From the NCBI RefSeq assembly GCF_002237365.1, contig NZ_NMUO01000011.1, positions 1 through 62,745 of the forward strand: a DNA stretch of 62,745 nucleotides, given 5' to 3'. The notes below the pieces were generated by a model. It ran no database searches and had not been told where the DNA came from. It saw only the letters and a program-made list of their open reading frames with translations. How positions within the stretch are numbered: position 1 is the first letter of the stretch; every line of letters starts with the position of its first letter. Of this stretch, positions 17,013 through 26,831 are shown piece by piece. Origin of the DNA: Zobellella denitrificans (GTDB taxonomy: Bacteria > Pseudomonadota > Gammaproteobacteria > Enterobacterales > Aeromonadaceae). The position numbers and the translations under genes were made by a program.

Positions 17013-18350
17013 ATGGTACAATTTGAAGCCAACTTTGACGGCCTGGTCGGCCCCACCCACAACTATGCCGGCCTGTCTTACGGCAATGTCGCTTCTCAAA
17101 GCAACGCCCAGGATGTGTCCAGCCCGAAAGAAGCGGCCAAGCAGGGCCTGCGCAAGATGAAGGCGCTGACCGAACTGGGCCTGGTGCAGGGCGTGCTGGC
17201 GCCCCAGGAGCGCCCCGACATCCATACCCTGCGCCGGCTGGGCTTTACCGGCAGCGATGCCCAGGTGCTGGAAAAGGCGTTCCGGGAAGACCCGGTGCTG
17301 CTGGCCGCCTGCTGCTCCGCCTCCAGCATGTGGACCGCCAACGCCGCTACCGTCTCGCCCAGCGCCGATACCGCCGACGGCCGTATCCACTTCACTCCGG
17401 CCAACCTGACCAACAAGTTCCACCGCTCCATCGAGCACGAGGTGACCGGCCGCATCCTCGGCCAGGTGTTCGCCGACGAGCGCCACTTCAGCCACCACCA
17501 GGCCCTGCCCGCCAACGACTACTTCGGTGACGAGGGCGCCGCCAACCACACCCGCCTGTGCGCCGACTACGGCCACGCCGGGGTGGAACTGTTCGTGTAC
17601 GGCCGCAGCGCCTTCGACCTGAGCGCCCCCGCCCCGCGCCGCTACCCGGCCCGGCAGACCCTGGAAGCGTCCCGGGCCGTGGCCCGGCTGCACGGCCTGG
17701 GCGAGGACACCGCCATCTTTATCCAGCAGAACCCGGCGGTGATCGATCAGGGCGTGTTCCACAACGACGTCATCGCCGTGGGCAACCAGAACGTACTGTT
17801 CTATCACCAAGAGGCTTTCCTCAACACCGCCGCCGCCCTGGAAGAGATCCGCCGCAAGCTGCCCGGCACCGAGCTGCACTTTATCGAGGTGCCCACCGAT
17901 GAGGTACCGGTGGCGGACGCGGTGAAGAGCTACCTGTTCAATACCCAGATAGTGACCCTCAAGCCCGGCCAGATGGCGATCATCGCCCCCACCGAATGTG
18001 CCGAGACCCCGAGCGTCAAGGCCTACCTGGACAAGCTGGTAACCCTGGGTACGCCGATCCGGGAAGTGCACTTCATGGACGTGAAGCAAAGCATGCGCAA
18101 CGGCGGCGGCCCCGCCTGCCTGCGGCTGCGGGTGGCCATGACACAAGCGGAGCATGCCGCCACCAACCAGGCCTGCCTGATGAACGAGGCCCTGTTCGCC
18201 CGCCTCAACCAGTGGGTGGACAAGCACTACCGCGATACCCTGAGCCTGAGCGACCTGCGCGACCCGGCCCTGTTGCAGGAGTCCCGCGCCGCCCTGGACG
18301 AACTGACGCAAATACTGAAGCTGGGCGCCGTTTACCCCTTCCAGCGCTGA
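17013..18350 (+). CDS. astB: N-succinylarginine dihydrolase
   Basis: Second enzyme of the arginine succinyltransferase pathway: it converts N2-succinylarginine to N2-succinylornithine, CO2 and two ammonia. The 445 residues match AstB. The opening [21 protein letters not shown] is highly conserved. A guanidine-modifying active site is supported by [22 protein letters not shown], where the Cys is the nucleophile. AAAAGGA precedes ATG 17013. It is a single-gene unit bounded by a terminator, and astE lies 11 kb away on the other strand, so the usual astCADBE cluster is broken up here. No astA, astC or astD is in the window. Confidence 0.96.
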   Translation: MVQFEANFDGLVGPTHNYAGLSYGNVASQSNAQDVSSPKEAAKQGLRKMKALTELGLVQGVLAPQERPDIHTLRRLGFTGSDAQVLEKAFREDPVLLAACCSASSMWTANAATVSPSADTADGRIHFTPANLTNKFHRSIEHEVTGRILGQVFADERHFSHHQALPANDYFGDEGAANHTRLCADYGHAGVELFVYGRSAFDLSAPAPRRYPARQTLEASRAVARLHGLGEDTAIFIQQNPAVIDQGVFHNDVIAVGNQNVLFYHQEAFLNTAAALEEIRRKLPGTELHFIEVPTDEVPVADAVKSYLFNTQIVTLKPGQMAIIAPTECAETPSVKAYLDKLVTLGTPIREVHFMDVKQSMRNGGGPACLRLRVAMTQAEHAATNQACLMNEALFARLNQWVDKHYRDTLSLSDLRDPALLQESRAALDELTQILKLGAVYPFQR

Positions 18351-18371
18351 AGTAACGGGGATAGGAAATTG

Positions 18372-18408
18372 AGAGGGCCGGTGTGATACCGGCCCTCTTT
18401 AATTTTTC
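18372..18408. terminator. Terminator between astB and sohB
   Basis: An 11-bp stem AGAGGGCCGGT/ACCGGCCCTCT with a GTGAT loop, followed rightward by TTAATTTTT. It serves astB and may also act on sohB, which ends two bases past it. Confidence 0.88.
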
Positions 18409-18409
18409 G

Positions 18410-19432
18410 TCAGCCAAAGGGCCGCTGGCCCGCTTCGTAAAGCTTCATCAGCGCCCGGCTCACTCCCGCCTCCGCCGCCTTGCCCAGCTTGTCCTTCAGG
18501 CTCTGCCTGGGCTTGTAGTGCAGGCGGATGATGCGCTTGTCCTCGCTTTGGGCCAGCAGGTAGTCGCTGCTGGTCAACAGCTCGTCCACCAGGCCCAGTT
18601 CATGGCCGTCGCTGGCCAACCAGTGCTCTCCGGTGGCCACCCGCGCCACGTCCAGGGTCGGACGGTTGCGGGCGATGAATTCCTTGAACCGGCCATGGAT
18701 CACTTCCAGCTCTTCCCGGAACTTGGCCCGGCCGTGCTCGTCGTTTTCCCCGAACAGGGTCAGGGTGCGCTTGTATTCGCCCGCGGTGTGCAACTCGATA
18801 TCGATGTCCTTCTTCTTCAGGTACTTGTTGAAGTTGGGCAACTGGGCCACCACCCCGATGGAGCCGACGATAGCGAAGGGGGCGGCGATGATGCGCTCGG
18901 CCACGCAGGCCATCATGTAGCCGCCGCTGGCCGCCACCTTGTCCACCGCCACCGTCAGCCCGATGCCGCGCGCCTTGAGCCGGGCCAGCTCGGCCGCCCC
19001 CAGGCCGTAGCCGTGCACCAGGCCGCCGCCGGACTCGAGCCGGAGCAGCACCTCGTCGCCGGACCGGGCCAGTTGCAGCAGGGCGGTGATCTCCCGGCTG
19101 AGCCCGTCCACTTCACGGGCATCCATGCTGCCCTTGAAGTCCAGCACATAGAGCCGGGGGCGGTCGTCGCCGGTCTTTTTTTCGTCCTTGGCCTGTTGCC
19201 TGAACGCCTGCTTGAGCTGCTTGCGCTCGGCGTCGCCGCCGGCCGTGGCCAACTGCAGCCGCCGCTGTTGCCGACGCAGTCCCTCGCCGAGATCCTCCAC
19301 CTCCAGTTGCTCACCGGCCTGCTTCTGGCGGACCGCCAGCCCCGCCACCAGGGCCACCAGCAGGCCGATGGCCAGCACCCAGGTCAGGCTCTTGGCGGCG
19401 AACAAACCGTATTCGTACATAAATTCCAGCAT
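18410..19432 (-). CDS. sohB: Inner-membrane serine peptidase SohB
   Basis: A 340-residue S49-family (SppA-like) peptidase. One N-terminal membrane segment (about residues 12-34) is followed by a charged linker and the ClpP-like domain. LDFKGSMDAREV is typical of SohB. The nucleophile Ser is in AASGGYMMAC, and the lysine dyad partner is in GEYKRTLTLFGEND. SohB was found as a multicopy suppressor of degP; its natural substrates are unclear. It is divergent from yciK with about 150 bases between starts, the same pair as in E. coli. Confidence 0.93.
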   Translation of the reverse strand: MLEFMYEYGLFAAKSLTWVLAIGLLVALVAGLAVRQKQAGEQLEVEDLGEGLRRQQRRLQLATAGGDAERKQLKQAFRQQAKDEKKTGDDRPRLYVLDFKGSMDAREVDGLSREITALLQLARSGDEVLLRLESGGGLVHGYGLGAAELARLKARGIGLTVAVDKVAASGGYMMACVAERIIAAPFAIVGSIGVVAQLPNFNKYLKKKDIDIELHTAGEYKRTLTLFGENDEHGRAKFREELEVIHGRFKEFIARNRPTLDVARVATGEHWLASDGHELGLVDELLTSSDYLLAQSEDKRIIRLHYKPRQSLKDKLGKAAEAGVSRALMKLYEAGQRPFG

Positions 19433-19580
19433 GGATCCTCCTCAAAGGCGTAGTTCGGCACCCATTGTAAGAGCCGGCGCGGGGAACACCAATGGGCTTT
19501 TTTACTCCCAAAGGCTGGCATCCCGGGCCAGAGTCTGGTTTGATCTGGCCACTTTGAACTCCGCTTAGAGAAAGAGACAG

Positions 19581-20348
19581 ATGCTCGACTATCATGCCTC
19601 CCCCGAATTGCTCGCCGGCAAGGTGATACTGGTGACCGGTGCCGGTGACGGCATCGGCCGCCAGGCGGCGCTCAGCTACGGCGCCCACGGCGCCACCGTG
19701 ATCCTGCTCGGCAAGACCGTGAAGAAACTGGAAGCGGTGTACGACGAACTGCTGGCCCAGGGCAGTCCGGAGCCGGCCATCATTCCCCTGGATCTGCAGG
19801 GCGCCACCCGCCAGCACTACCTCGACATGGCCGAGACCATCCGCCAGCAGTTCGGCCGGCTCGACGGCGTGCTGTTCAACGCGGGCCAGCTGGGGGTGCT
19901 GGGTCCTTTCGAGATGATCGGCGAGGACGAGTGGGACAAGGTGATGCAGGTCAATGTGAAGTCCCAGTTCCTGATGACCCAGGCACTGCTGCCGCTGCTG
20001 AAGGACAGCGCCCCGGCCTCCGTCGTCTATACCAGCTCCGGCGTGGGCAAGCAGGGCCGGGCCTACTGGGGCAGCTACGCCATCTCCAAGTTCGCCACCG
20101 AGGGCATGATGCAGGTGCTGGCCGACGAGCTGGAAAACACCAGGGTCAGGGTCAACTGCATCAACCCGGGCGCCACCCGCACCGGCATGCGGGCACGGGC
20201 CTATCCCGGCGAAGACCCGGCCAGCCTGCGCACCCCGCAGGACATCATGCCGCTCTATCTGTACCTGATGGGTGACGACAGCCAGGGGGTCACCGGCCAG
20301 TCGCTCGACGCCCAGCCGGACCGGATCCGCCCCCAGGCCGGCCAATAG
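19581..20348 (+). CDS. yciK: YciK-family short-chain dehydrogenase
   Basis: A 255-residue SDR oxidoreductase. The cofactor motif is TGAGDGIGRQAA (about residues 19-30), NAG is present, and the catalytic S-Y-K triad is in VVYTSSG ... YWGSYAISKFA. The natural substrate of YciK is not known. The family call rests on the N-terminus LLAGKVILVTGAGDGIGR, the LRTPQDIMPLYLYLMGDDS tail and the position opposite sohB. AGAAAGAGA precedes ATG 19581. Confidence 0.9.
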   Translation: MLDYHASPELLAGKVILVTGAGDGIGRQAALSYGAHGATVILLGKTVKKLEAVYDELLAQGSPEPAIIPLDLQGATRQHYLDMAETIRQQFGRLDGVLFNAGQLGVLGPFEMIGEDEWDKVMQVNVKSQFLMTQALLPLLKDSAPASVVYTSSGVGKQGRAYWGSYAISKFATEGMMQVLADELENTRVRVNCINPGATRTGMRARAYPGEDPASLRTPQDIMPLYLYLMGDDSQGVTGQSLDAQPDRIRPQAGQ

Positions 20349-20446
20349 GCTGACAGCCGGGGCTCCATCGACTACAACTGATCTTGTCGTTCATCATAGA
20401 AGGGCCGCACAGCACGGCCCCTTGACTACAGGGAAGTAACACAGCC

Positions 20447-21346
20447 ATGTATCGTCCCAAGAGCACGGTAGAGCAGTGGCGGATCTTTCAGGCGGTGGTC
20501 GACTGCGGCGGCTATGCCCAGGCCGCGGAAAAGCTCAACAAGAGCCAGTCGTCCCTCAACCATGCGGTGGCCAAGCTGCAGCAGAGCCTGGGGCTGTCGC
20601 TGCTGGAAGTAAGGGGCCGCAAGGCCTTTCTCACCCCCGAGGGCGAGGTCTTTCTGCGTCGCTCCCGCAAGCTGACCCACGACATGGAGAACCTGGAGCA
20701 ACTGGCCGACGTGCTGGCCAGTGGCTGGGAGCCGATACTGCGCATCGTGGTGGAGGCCTCCCTGCCCCGCCGGCCGCTGTACCAGGCCCTGGCCGAGTTC
20801 GCCCCCCGCTCGCGCGGCTGCCGTATCCACCTGGTGGAGGCGCAACCCGCCGGCTGCCGCGCCGTGGTGGCCAAACAGGCCGCCGACCTCCTGTTTGCCT
20901 GCCGTACCTTTCCCGGCGTAACCTGCCTGCCCCTGGCCGCCACCGTCTATGTGCCGGTCTGTGCCCCCGACCACCCCCTGACCCGCTTCCCGGCGATCAG
21001 CGCCCATGAGCTGGAACACGAGCTGGAGCTGGTGCTGGCCGACGGCAGCGAGCAGGAGGAAGGCTGGGATCGGGCAGAGCTGCGCTGGATCATCAACCAC
21101 CTGCACGACGCCCTGTCGTTGCTGCGCCGGGGTATCGGTTACGCCTGGCTGCCGCAGGAGGTGGTCAGCCCCCTGGTCGACAGCGGCCAACTGCAACAGT
21201 TGCCCATGGTCGACCTGGCCCTGCGCAAACGCTTCACCCACCTGATCCTGCCGCGGGCCACGCCGCCCGGGCCGGCCGCCAGCCTGCTGCTGACCCTGAC
21301 CCGGCAGCATTACGGCATCCGCGAGGAGACCACCTCGGCAAGCTGA
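20447..21346 (+). CDS. LysR-family transcriptional regulator
   Basis: A 299-residue LysR regulator. The N-terminal winged helix-turn-helix covers about residues 8-65 (WRIFQAVVDCGGYAQAAEKLNKSQSSLNHAVAKLQQSLG). The C-terminal effector domain is divergent. It lies immediately upstream of, and in the same direction as, the PatB/MalY-type lyase gene (61 bases apart), so it may control that gene or be cotranscribed with it. The effector cannot be read from the sequence. Confidence 0.88.
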   Translation: MYRPKSTVEQWRIFQAVVDCGGYAQAAEKLNKSQSSLNHAVAKLQQSLGLSLLEVRGRKAFLTPEGEVFLRRSRKLTHDMENLEQLADVLASGWEPILRIVVEASLPRRPLYQALAEFAPRSRGCRIHLVEAQPAGCRAVVAKQAADLLFACRTFPGVTCLPLAATVYVPVCAPDHPLTRFPAISAHELEHELELVLADGSEQEEGWDRAELRWIINHLHDALSLLRRGIGYAWLPQEVVSPLVDSGQLQQLPMVDLALRKRFTHLILPRATPPGPAASLLLTLTRQHYGIREETTSAS

Positions 21347-21407
21347 GCCTTGCCAGCCCGGGCCGGCTTCCTTATGCTGATGGCCCCGCATCTGATAAGG
21401 AACCCCC

Positions 21408-22544
21408 ATGTTTGATTTTGATCAGTGGATAGACCGCCGCCCCACCCGTGCCCTCAAGTGGCTCAAGTACGAAGGCACCGACATACTGCCGATGTGGGTG
21501 GCGGACACCGAGTTCAAGGCGCCGCCCGCGGTGATAGAAGCGCTGAGCGAGCGGGTGGAACACGGCATCTTCGGTTACAGCCGGCCCAGCCCGGCCCTGA
21601 CCGAACTGATCATTCATCGCATGCGGGAACGCTACAACTGGCAGATCGAGGCCGACTGGCTGGTGTACATGCCGGGCGTGGTGCCGGCCCTGAACCTGGC
21701 CTGCCAGACCTTCAGCGCGCCGGGCGACGCCATCCTGACCCCCAAGCCCATCTATTACCCCTTCCTGCATGCTCCCGGCTTCCATGGCCGCAAGGCCGCC
21801 CACGTCGGCATGGTGGAAAAGAACGGCCGCTGGCTGCTGGACCTGGATGAGCTCGAACAACAGGCCGAACACAGCGACCTGCTGCTGTTCTGCAACCCCC
21901 ACAACCCGGGCGGCACCATCTACAGCCGGGACGAGTTGCTGGCCATCAACGACATCGCCAAACGCCACAACCTGCTGGTCTGTTCCGACGAAATCCACTG
22001 TGATCTGCTGCTCGACGAGGGCAAGCCCCATATTCCCTACGCCGCCCTGGACGAGGATGCAGCCCATCGCAGCATCATACTGATGGCACCCAGCAAGACC
22101 TTCAACATCGCCGGCCTGTGCTGCTCCTTCGCCATCGTGCCCAACGCCGAGTTGCGCACCCGCTTCGTCCGGGCCGCCCGCGGCATCATGGCCGACGTCA
22201 ACCTGCTCGGTTTCGTCGCCGCCGAGGCCGCCTACCGGGACGGCGACGACTGGCTGCAGGCCCAGTTGGCCTACCTGCGCCAAAACCGGGATCTGCTGGT
22301 GGAGCGACTCAACCGGGTGCCCGGCGTCAAGGTGCTGGCTCCCGAGGCCACCTACCTGGCCTGGATCGACATCGGCGCGCTCGGGCTCGAGGATCCCATC
22401 GGCTTCTTCGAACAGGCCGGCGTCGGCCTCTCCCCCGGTGGCCAGTTCGGCGGCAGCAACTTCGTGCGCCTCAACTTCGGCTGTCCCCACGCCATGCTGG
22501 ACGAAGCCCTGCACCGCATGATTGCCGCCATCGAGAGTCGCTGA
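21408..22544 (+). CDS. patB: PatB/MalY-type PLP-dependent C-S lyase (aminotransferase fold)
   Basis: A 378-residue fold-type I PLP enzyme. Typical segments are the start FDFDQWIDRRPTRALKWLKY, LPMWVADTEF, FCNPHNPGG, VCSDEIHCDL and the Schiff-base lysine in SKTFNIAGL. PatB/MalY proteins are cystathionine beta-lyases/cysteine desulfhydrases that release sulphide or thiols from cysteine conjugates; MalY also acts as a regulator in E. coli. The substrate here is unknown. A GC-rich hairpin CCGGGCCGC/GCGGCCCGG (22565-22587) follows the stop without a T-run. Confidence 0.9.
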   Translation: MFDFDQWIDRRPTRALKWLKYEGTDILPMWVADTEFKAPPAVIEALSERVEHGIFGYSRPSPALTELIIHRMRERYNWQIEADWLVYMPGVVPALNLACQTFSAPGDAILTPKPIYYPFLHAPGFHGRKAAHVGMVEKNGRWLLDLDELEQQAEHSDLLLFCNPHNPGGTIYSRDELLAINDIAKRHNLLVCSDEIHCDLLLDEGKPHIPYAALDEDAAHRSIILMAPSKTFNIAGLCCSFAIVPNAELRTRFVRAARGIMADVNLLGFVAAEAAYRDGDDWLQAQLAYLRQNRDLLVERLNRVPGVKVLAPEATYLAWIDIGALGLEDPIGFFEQAGVGLSPGGQFGGSNFVRLNFGCPHAMLDEALHRMIAAIESR

Positions 22545-22739
22545 TCCCCCGCTTGCTGTCCCGTCCGGGCCGCGTCCTGCGGCCCGGCCTCTCTCCGGCT
22601 TTTATCCACTTGAATCCATTTTTGTGCCCTCCTGCTCCGGACAAGTCCCACACACCAACATTTTTTTGCTATCTTTGAATGGCTTACAGGTCAAACGCGA
22701 TTGGCCGACCCTTTACAGCCAAGACAAGGAAAAGGAACT

Positions 22740-23717
22740 ATGTCGATCAAGAAAACCATGGGCAGCGCCGCTGCCATTTTGGGACTGAGCCTGAGTGCGC
22801 CGGCGGCCATGGCAGCCGAGCAAACCTTCATCACCATCGGCACCGGCGGCGTGACCGGCGTTTATTATCCCACCGGCGGCGCCATCTGCCGGCTGGTCAA
22901 CCAGGGCCGGGCCGAGCACGGGGTGCGCTGCTCGGTGGAAAGCACCGGCGGCTCCGCCTATAACCTCAACTCCCTGCGTTCCGGCGAACTGGAAGTGGGC
23001 ATCGCCCAGTCCGATCTGGAGTATCAGGCCTACCACGGCGAGGCGCCCTTCGCCGATCAGGGCAAGTTCGACGACCTGCGCGCCGTCTTCGCCCTGCATG
23101 GCGAGGCCCTGACCATAGTGGCGCGCAAGGATGCCAACATCAAAACCTTTGAAGATCTCAAGGGCAAGCGAGTGAATATCGGCAACCCCGGCTCCGGCCA
23201 GCGCGACACCATGGAGATCCTGCTCAAGGCCTATGGCTGGAGCCACGGCGACTTCAGCCTGGTGTCCGAGCTGCGCCCGGCCGAGCACGGTCAGGCCCTG
23301 TGCGACAACCGCATCGACGCCTTCGTGTTCGTGGTGGGCCACCCCAACGGTTCCATCAAGGAAGCCACCACCGCCTGCGAAGCCAACCTGGTCAGCGTAA
23401 CCGGCGAGGTGGTCGACAAGCTGGTGGCCGATAACGCCTACTACCGCTACATCACCATTCCCGGCGGCGAGTACGCCGGCGCCGACGAGGACGTGCAGAC
23501 CTTCGGGGTGGGCGCCAACCTGGTGACCAGCGCCAAGGTGCCGGAAAACGTCATCTACGAGCTGACCAAGGCGGTGTTCGAAAACTTCGATCAGTTCGTG
23601 CGGCTGCACCCGGCCTTTGCCAACCTGCAGAAGGAGCAGATGGTGAAGGACGGCCTGACCGCCCCCCTGCACGATGGTGCTCGCAAGTACTTCAAGGAAG
23701 CGGGCCTGGTGGAGTAA
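22740..23717 (+). CDS. TAXI-family TRAP transporter substrate-binding protein
   Basis: A 325-residue periplasmic receptor. The signal peptide covers residues 1-24 (AAAILGLSLSAPAAMA/AEQ). The mature start TFITIGTGGVTGVYYPTGGAICRLVN is the hallmark of TAXI receptors, with STGGSAYNLNSLRSGELEVGIAQSD and NIGNPGSGQRDTMEILL further on. Such receptors typically bind dicarboxylates or amino acids such as glutamate; the ligand here is not readable. ATG 22740 has AAAGGAA before it; a longer frame from 22701 is rejected. It pairs with the fused permease 130 bases downstream. Confidence 0.93.
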   Translation: MSIKKTMGSAAAILGLSLSAPAAMAAEQTFITIGTGGVTGVYYPTGGAICRLVNQGRAEHGVRCSVESTGGSAYNLNSLRSGELEVGIAQSDLEYQAYHGEAPFADQGKFDDLRAVFALHGEALTIVARKDANIKTFEDLKGKRVNIGNPGSGQRDTMEILLKAYGWSHGDFSLVSELRPAEHGQALCDNRIDAFVFVVGHPNGSIKEATTACEANLVSVTGEVVDKLVADNAYYRYITIPGGEYAGADEDVQTFGVGANLVTSAKVPENVIYELTKAVFENFDQFVRLHPAFANLQKEQMVKDGLTAPLHDGARKYFKEAGLVE

Positions 23718-23738
23718 CAGCCCCCTGCTCAACTAACT

Positions 23739-23806
23739 GGCAGGGCCCCCGCCCTGCCGTTACGCCATGATGCCCCAGGGGCGGCCACCAGCCGGGCCGC
23801 CCTTTT
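23739..23806 (+). terminator. Tandem hairpins between receptor and permease (partial terminator)
   Basis: GGCAGGGC-CCCC-GCCCTGCC (23739-23758) is followed by GGGCGGC/GCCGCCC (23779-23802) and TTTT. They probably protect the receptor mRNA and reduce read-through, so that receptor is made in excess of permease. Confidence 0.6.
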
Positions 23807-23846
23807 GCCGCCCGGGGCCGTCTGGCGGCTATCGGAGGAGCCGTTG

Positions 23847-26429
23847 ATGTCCCAACCTCAAGATAAGACCCGGCAAGAACTCGAAGACATGCTGGCCGCC
23901 GATACCGGAGCCCGGCATCCTTCCGGGTTCGGCCACTGGGTGCTGCTGCTGGTCCCCTTCGCCTGGGCCCTGTTCCAGCTGTGGTACGTGTCGCCGCTGC
24001 CCTTTATGCTGAACATCGCCATTCTCAACGACACCGAAGCCCGGGCCATCCACCTGGCCTTTGCCGTCTTCCTGGCCTATACCGCCTATCCGGCGCTCAA
24101 GCGCTCGCCGCGGGATCGCATTCCCGTGCAGGACTGGCTGCTGGCCCTGGCCGGCGCCTTTGCCGCCGCCTACCTGTTCCTGTTCTACCGGGAGCTGTCC
24201 ACCCGCCCCGGACTGCCCACCACCCAGGATCTGGTGGTCGGCTGCGTCGGCATGCTGCTGCTGCTGGAGGCTACCCGCCGGGCCCTGGGCCCGCCGCTGA
24301 TGGTGGTGGCGGCAGTCTTCCTGTTCTATACCTTCGCCGGCCCCCATATGCCGGACGTCATCGCCCACCGGGGGGCCAGCCTCAACCGCATCGTCACCCA
24401 CCAGTGGCTGACCACGGAAGGGGTATTCGGGGTGGCGCTCGGGGTCTCGACCTCCTTCGTGTTCATGTTCGTGCTGTTCGGCTCCCTGCTGGAACGGGCC
24501 GGCGCCGGCAACTACTTCATCAAGGTCGCCTTCTCCCTGCTCGGCCACATGCGCGGCGGCCCCGCCAAGGCGGCGGTGGTGTCCTCCGGCCTGTCCGGCC
24601 TGGTGTCCGGCTCCTCCATCGCCAACGTGGTCACCACCGGCACCTTCACCATTCCGCTGATGAAGCGGGTCGGCTTTCCCGCCAGCAAGGCCGGCGCGGT
24701 GGAGGTGGCGGCCTCCACCAACGGCCAGCTCACGCCGCCCATCATGGGGGCCGCCGCCTTCCTGATGGTGGAATACGTGGGCATTTCCTACATAGAGGTG
24801 ATCAAGGCCGCCATACTGCCGGCGCTGATCTCCTACGCCGCCCTCATCTACATCGTCCATCTGGAGGCGGTCAAGGCCGGTATGAAGCCGCTGCAACAGC
24901 GGCGCAAGGCGACGATCCTGCAACGGCTGGCCGGCTTTTTTACCGTGGTCATCGCCTTTATGCTGCTGTCGGCCATCGTCTACTACGGCATCGGCTGGAC
25001 CAAGACCCTGTTCGGCGCCACCGCCAGCTGGGTGCTGAGCGGCATCGCCCTGGTCGCCTATGTGGCCCTGGTGGCGCTGGCCGCCCGGCTGCCGGAGCTG
25101 GCCATCGACGATCCGAACAATCCGGACATTCACATGCCCGAGCCGGGTCCCACCTTCCAGGCCGGTATCTATTACCTGCTGCCGATAGTGGTGCTGGTGT
25201 GGTGCCTGACGGTGGAGCGGCTTTCGCCGGGGCTGTCCGCCTTCTGGGCCACCCTGTTCATGATGTTCATCGTGGTGACCCACAAGCCGCTCAAGGCGTT
25301 TTTCCGCCATCAGGCCGCCTGTGGCGCCCTGAGCCGGGAAGGGCTCGACGATCTGTTCCAGGGCATGGTCACCGGGGCGCGCAACATGATCGGCATCGGC
25401 GTGGCCACCGCCGCCGCCGGCATCGTCGTCGGTACCGTCACCCTGACCGGCATCGGCCTGGTGATGACCGAATTCGTGGAGTTTATCTCCGGCGGCAACC
25501 TGCTGCTGATGCTGCTGTTCACAGCCGTGATCAGCCTGCTGCTCGGCATGGGGCTGCCCACCACCGCCAACTACATAGTGGTGTCCACCCTGATGGCGCC
25601 GGTCATCGTCAACCTGGGCGCCCAGCACGGCCTTGTCGTGCCCCTGATTGCCGTGCACCTGTTCGTGTTCTACTTCGGCATTCTGGCAGACGACACCCCG
25701 CCGGTGGGCCTGGCCGCCTTCGCCGCCGCGGCCATCGCCAAGTCGGATCCCATCAAGACGGGCTTGCAGGGCTTCGCCTACGACATCCGCACCGCCATAC
25801 TGCCCTTTATGTTCATTTTCAATACCCAGTTGCTGCTGTTGGGGATAGACAGCTGGTGGGGGCTGCTGCTGACCATACTGAGCGCGCTGGCCGCCATGCT
25901 GCTGTTTGCCGCCGCCACCCAGGGCTTCTGGCTGGTCAGGAGCCGCTGGTGGGAAACCCTGGCGCTGCTGCTGGTGGCCTTCACCCTGTTCCGTCCCGGT
26001 TTCTTCTGGGACCGGCTCTATCCGCCCATGGCGGAATACGACGGCGCCGAGTGGCGGCAGGTGGTGGCGGATCTGGGCCCTACCGAGTCCATCATTATCC
26101 AATTGGGCGGCACCAACCTGTTCGGCGAGGAAGTGAACAAGGTGGTCAAGCTGCGTTTCGATGCCAGTCGCAGCGGCGCCGAGGAGCGGCTGGCCAGCAC
26201 CGGTATCAGCGCGGTGCGGGTGGAGGGAGACAAGGCCGTCATCGAGCGGGTGGACTTCGGCAGCCAGGCCGAGCGGCTGGGGGTGGACTTCGATCTGGAA
26301 ATCGTGGCGCTGCAGCGCCCGGCGGACCGGCCCTCCAAGGAGTGGATGTTCCTCCCCGCCCTGGCCCTGGCCGGCCTGGTCGCCTGGCGGCAACGCCGGC
26401 GGCAGGCCCGCGAACGTCTGGCAGGATAG
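23847..26429 (+). CDS. TRAP transporter fused 4TM/12TM permease (DctQM type, TAXI associated)
   Basis: An 860-residue inner-membrane protein that fuses the small and large TRAP subunits, as usual for TAXI systems. The first third has several hydrophobic segments, including WVLLLVPFAWALFQLWYV near residue 32. The core has SGLSGLVSGSSIANVVTTGTFTIPLMKRVGF and STNGQLTPPIMGAAAFLMVEY, and the second half has MGLPTTANYIVV and DDTPPVGLAAFAAAAIA, all typical of DctM. After the last membrane helices a soluble tail (about residues 735-840) resembles the extra C-terminal domain of some of these permeases. GGAGGAG precedes ATG 23847; the longer frame from 23805 is rejected. Confidence 0.93.
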   Translation: MSQPQDKTRQELEDMLAADTGARHPSGFGHWVLLLVPFAWALFQLWYVSPLPFMLNIAILNDTEARAIHLAFAVFLAYTAYPALKRSPRDRIPVQDWLLALAGAFAAAYLFLFYRELSTRPGLPTTQDLVVGCVGMLLLLEATRRALGPPLMVVAAVFLFYTFAGPHMPDVIAHRGASLNRIVTHQWLTTEGVFGVALGVSTSFVFMFVLFGSLLERAGAGNYFIKVAFSLLGHMRGGPAKAAVVSSGLSGLVSGSSIANVVTTGTFTIPLMKRVGFPASKAGAVEVAASTNGQLTPPIMGAAAFLMVEYVGISYIEVIKAAILPALISYAALIYIVHLEAVKAGMKPLQQRRKATILQRLAGFFTVVIAFMLLSAIVYYGIGWTKTLFGATASWVLSGIALVAYVALVALAARLPELAIDDPNNPDIHMPEPGPTFQAGIYYLLPIVVLVWCLTVERLSPGLSAFWATLFMMFIVVTHKPLKAFFRHQAACGALSREGLDDLFQGMVTGARNMIGIGVATAAAGIVVGTVTLTGIGLVMTEFVEFISGGNLLLMLLFTAVISLLLGMGLPTTANYIVVSTLMAPVIVNLGAQHGLVVPLIAVHLFVFYFGILADDTPPVGLAAFAAAAIAKSDPIKTGLQGFAYDIRTAILPFMFIFNTQLLLLGIDSWWGLLLTILSALAAMLLFAAATQGFWLVRSRWWETLALLLVAFTLFRPGFFWDRLYPPMAEYDGAEWRQVVADLGPTESIIIQLGGTNLFGEEVNKVVKLRFDASRSGAEERLASTGISAVRVEGDKAVIERVDFGSQAERLGVDFDLEIVALQRPADRPSKEWMFLPALALAGLVAWRQRRRQARERLAG

Positions 26430-26442
26430 CTCCCGACAAGCA

Positions 26443-26478
26443 AAAACGCCGCTGAAGCCATGCTTCAGCGGCGTTTTC
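26443..26478 (+). terminator. Terminator of the TRAP operon
   Basis: AAAACGCCGCTGAAGC pairs over 16 bases with GCTTCAGCGGCGTTTT around a CAT loop. It lies 13 bases past the permease stop, just before tRNA-Ser, and could act in both directions. Confidence 0.9.
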
Positions 26479-26482
26479 AATC

Positions 26483-26573
26483 TGGCGGAGGAGGTGGGAT
26501 TTGAACCCACGGTGGGCTATTAACCCACGCCGGTTTTCAAGACCGGTGCATTCAACCACTCTGCCACCCCTCC
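26483..26573 (-). tRNA. tRNA-Ser (TGA)
   Basis: A 91-base long-variable-arm tRNA including CCA: acceptor GGAGGGG, anticodon TGA in CTTGAAAAC, a large variable arm (GGCGTGGGTTAATAGCCCACC region) and T-arm GGGTTCAAATCCC. Confidence 0.95.
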
Positions 26574-26624
26574 GGACAGCGCGCATCATACGTGTGCCGA
26601 CCGGAGCTGTAAATAGGTGGAAAT

Positions 26625-26831
26625 TCAATTGCTTCCTAAATCACCACTCCGGCCATTTTTTGACAGGGATGCCCTCCTCTCCTCGCCACCGAGAAAGTAC
26701 TGGCTCAAAAATTCTTCATCCAGGGGCGACAGATCGAAGTGGCGGCTCGCCTCGGCAATCACCCTCTGATCCAGTTTCGGTTGCTGCAACAGCCAGGCCA
26801 GTGCCTTGCGCAGGGATTCATGTTCGCTCAT
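26625..26831 (-). CDS. Small unknown protein, 68 residues
   Basis: The gene encodes MSEHESLRKALAWLLQQPKLD... and is preceded by GGAGG at good spacing, which supports a real gene. It is predicted to be mostly helical and soluble: an amphipathic helix (residues 4-18), a second (about 22-31), then LDEEFLSQYFLGGEE. The C-terminal 20 residues are polar and look disordered. No family is recognised. It lies between tRNA-Ser and the HPP-protein gene, divergent from the latter. Confidence 0.6.
   Translation of the reverse strand: MSEHESLRKALAWLLQQPKLDQRVIAEASRHFDLSPLDEEFLSQYFLGGEERRASLSKNGRSGDLGSN

Noticed and set aside
23829..26510. 893-codon minus-strand frame opposite the TRAP permease
   Set aside because: His/Gln/Gly-rich antisense shadow of a recognised membrane protein gene.
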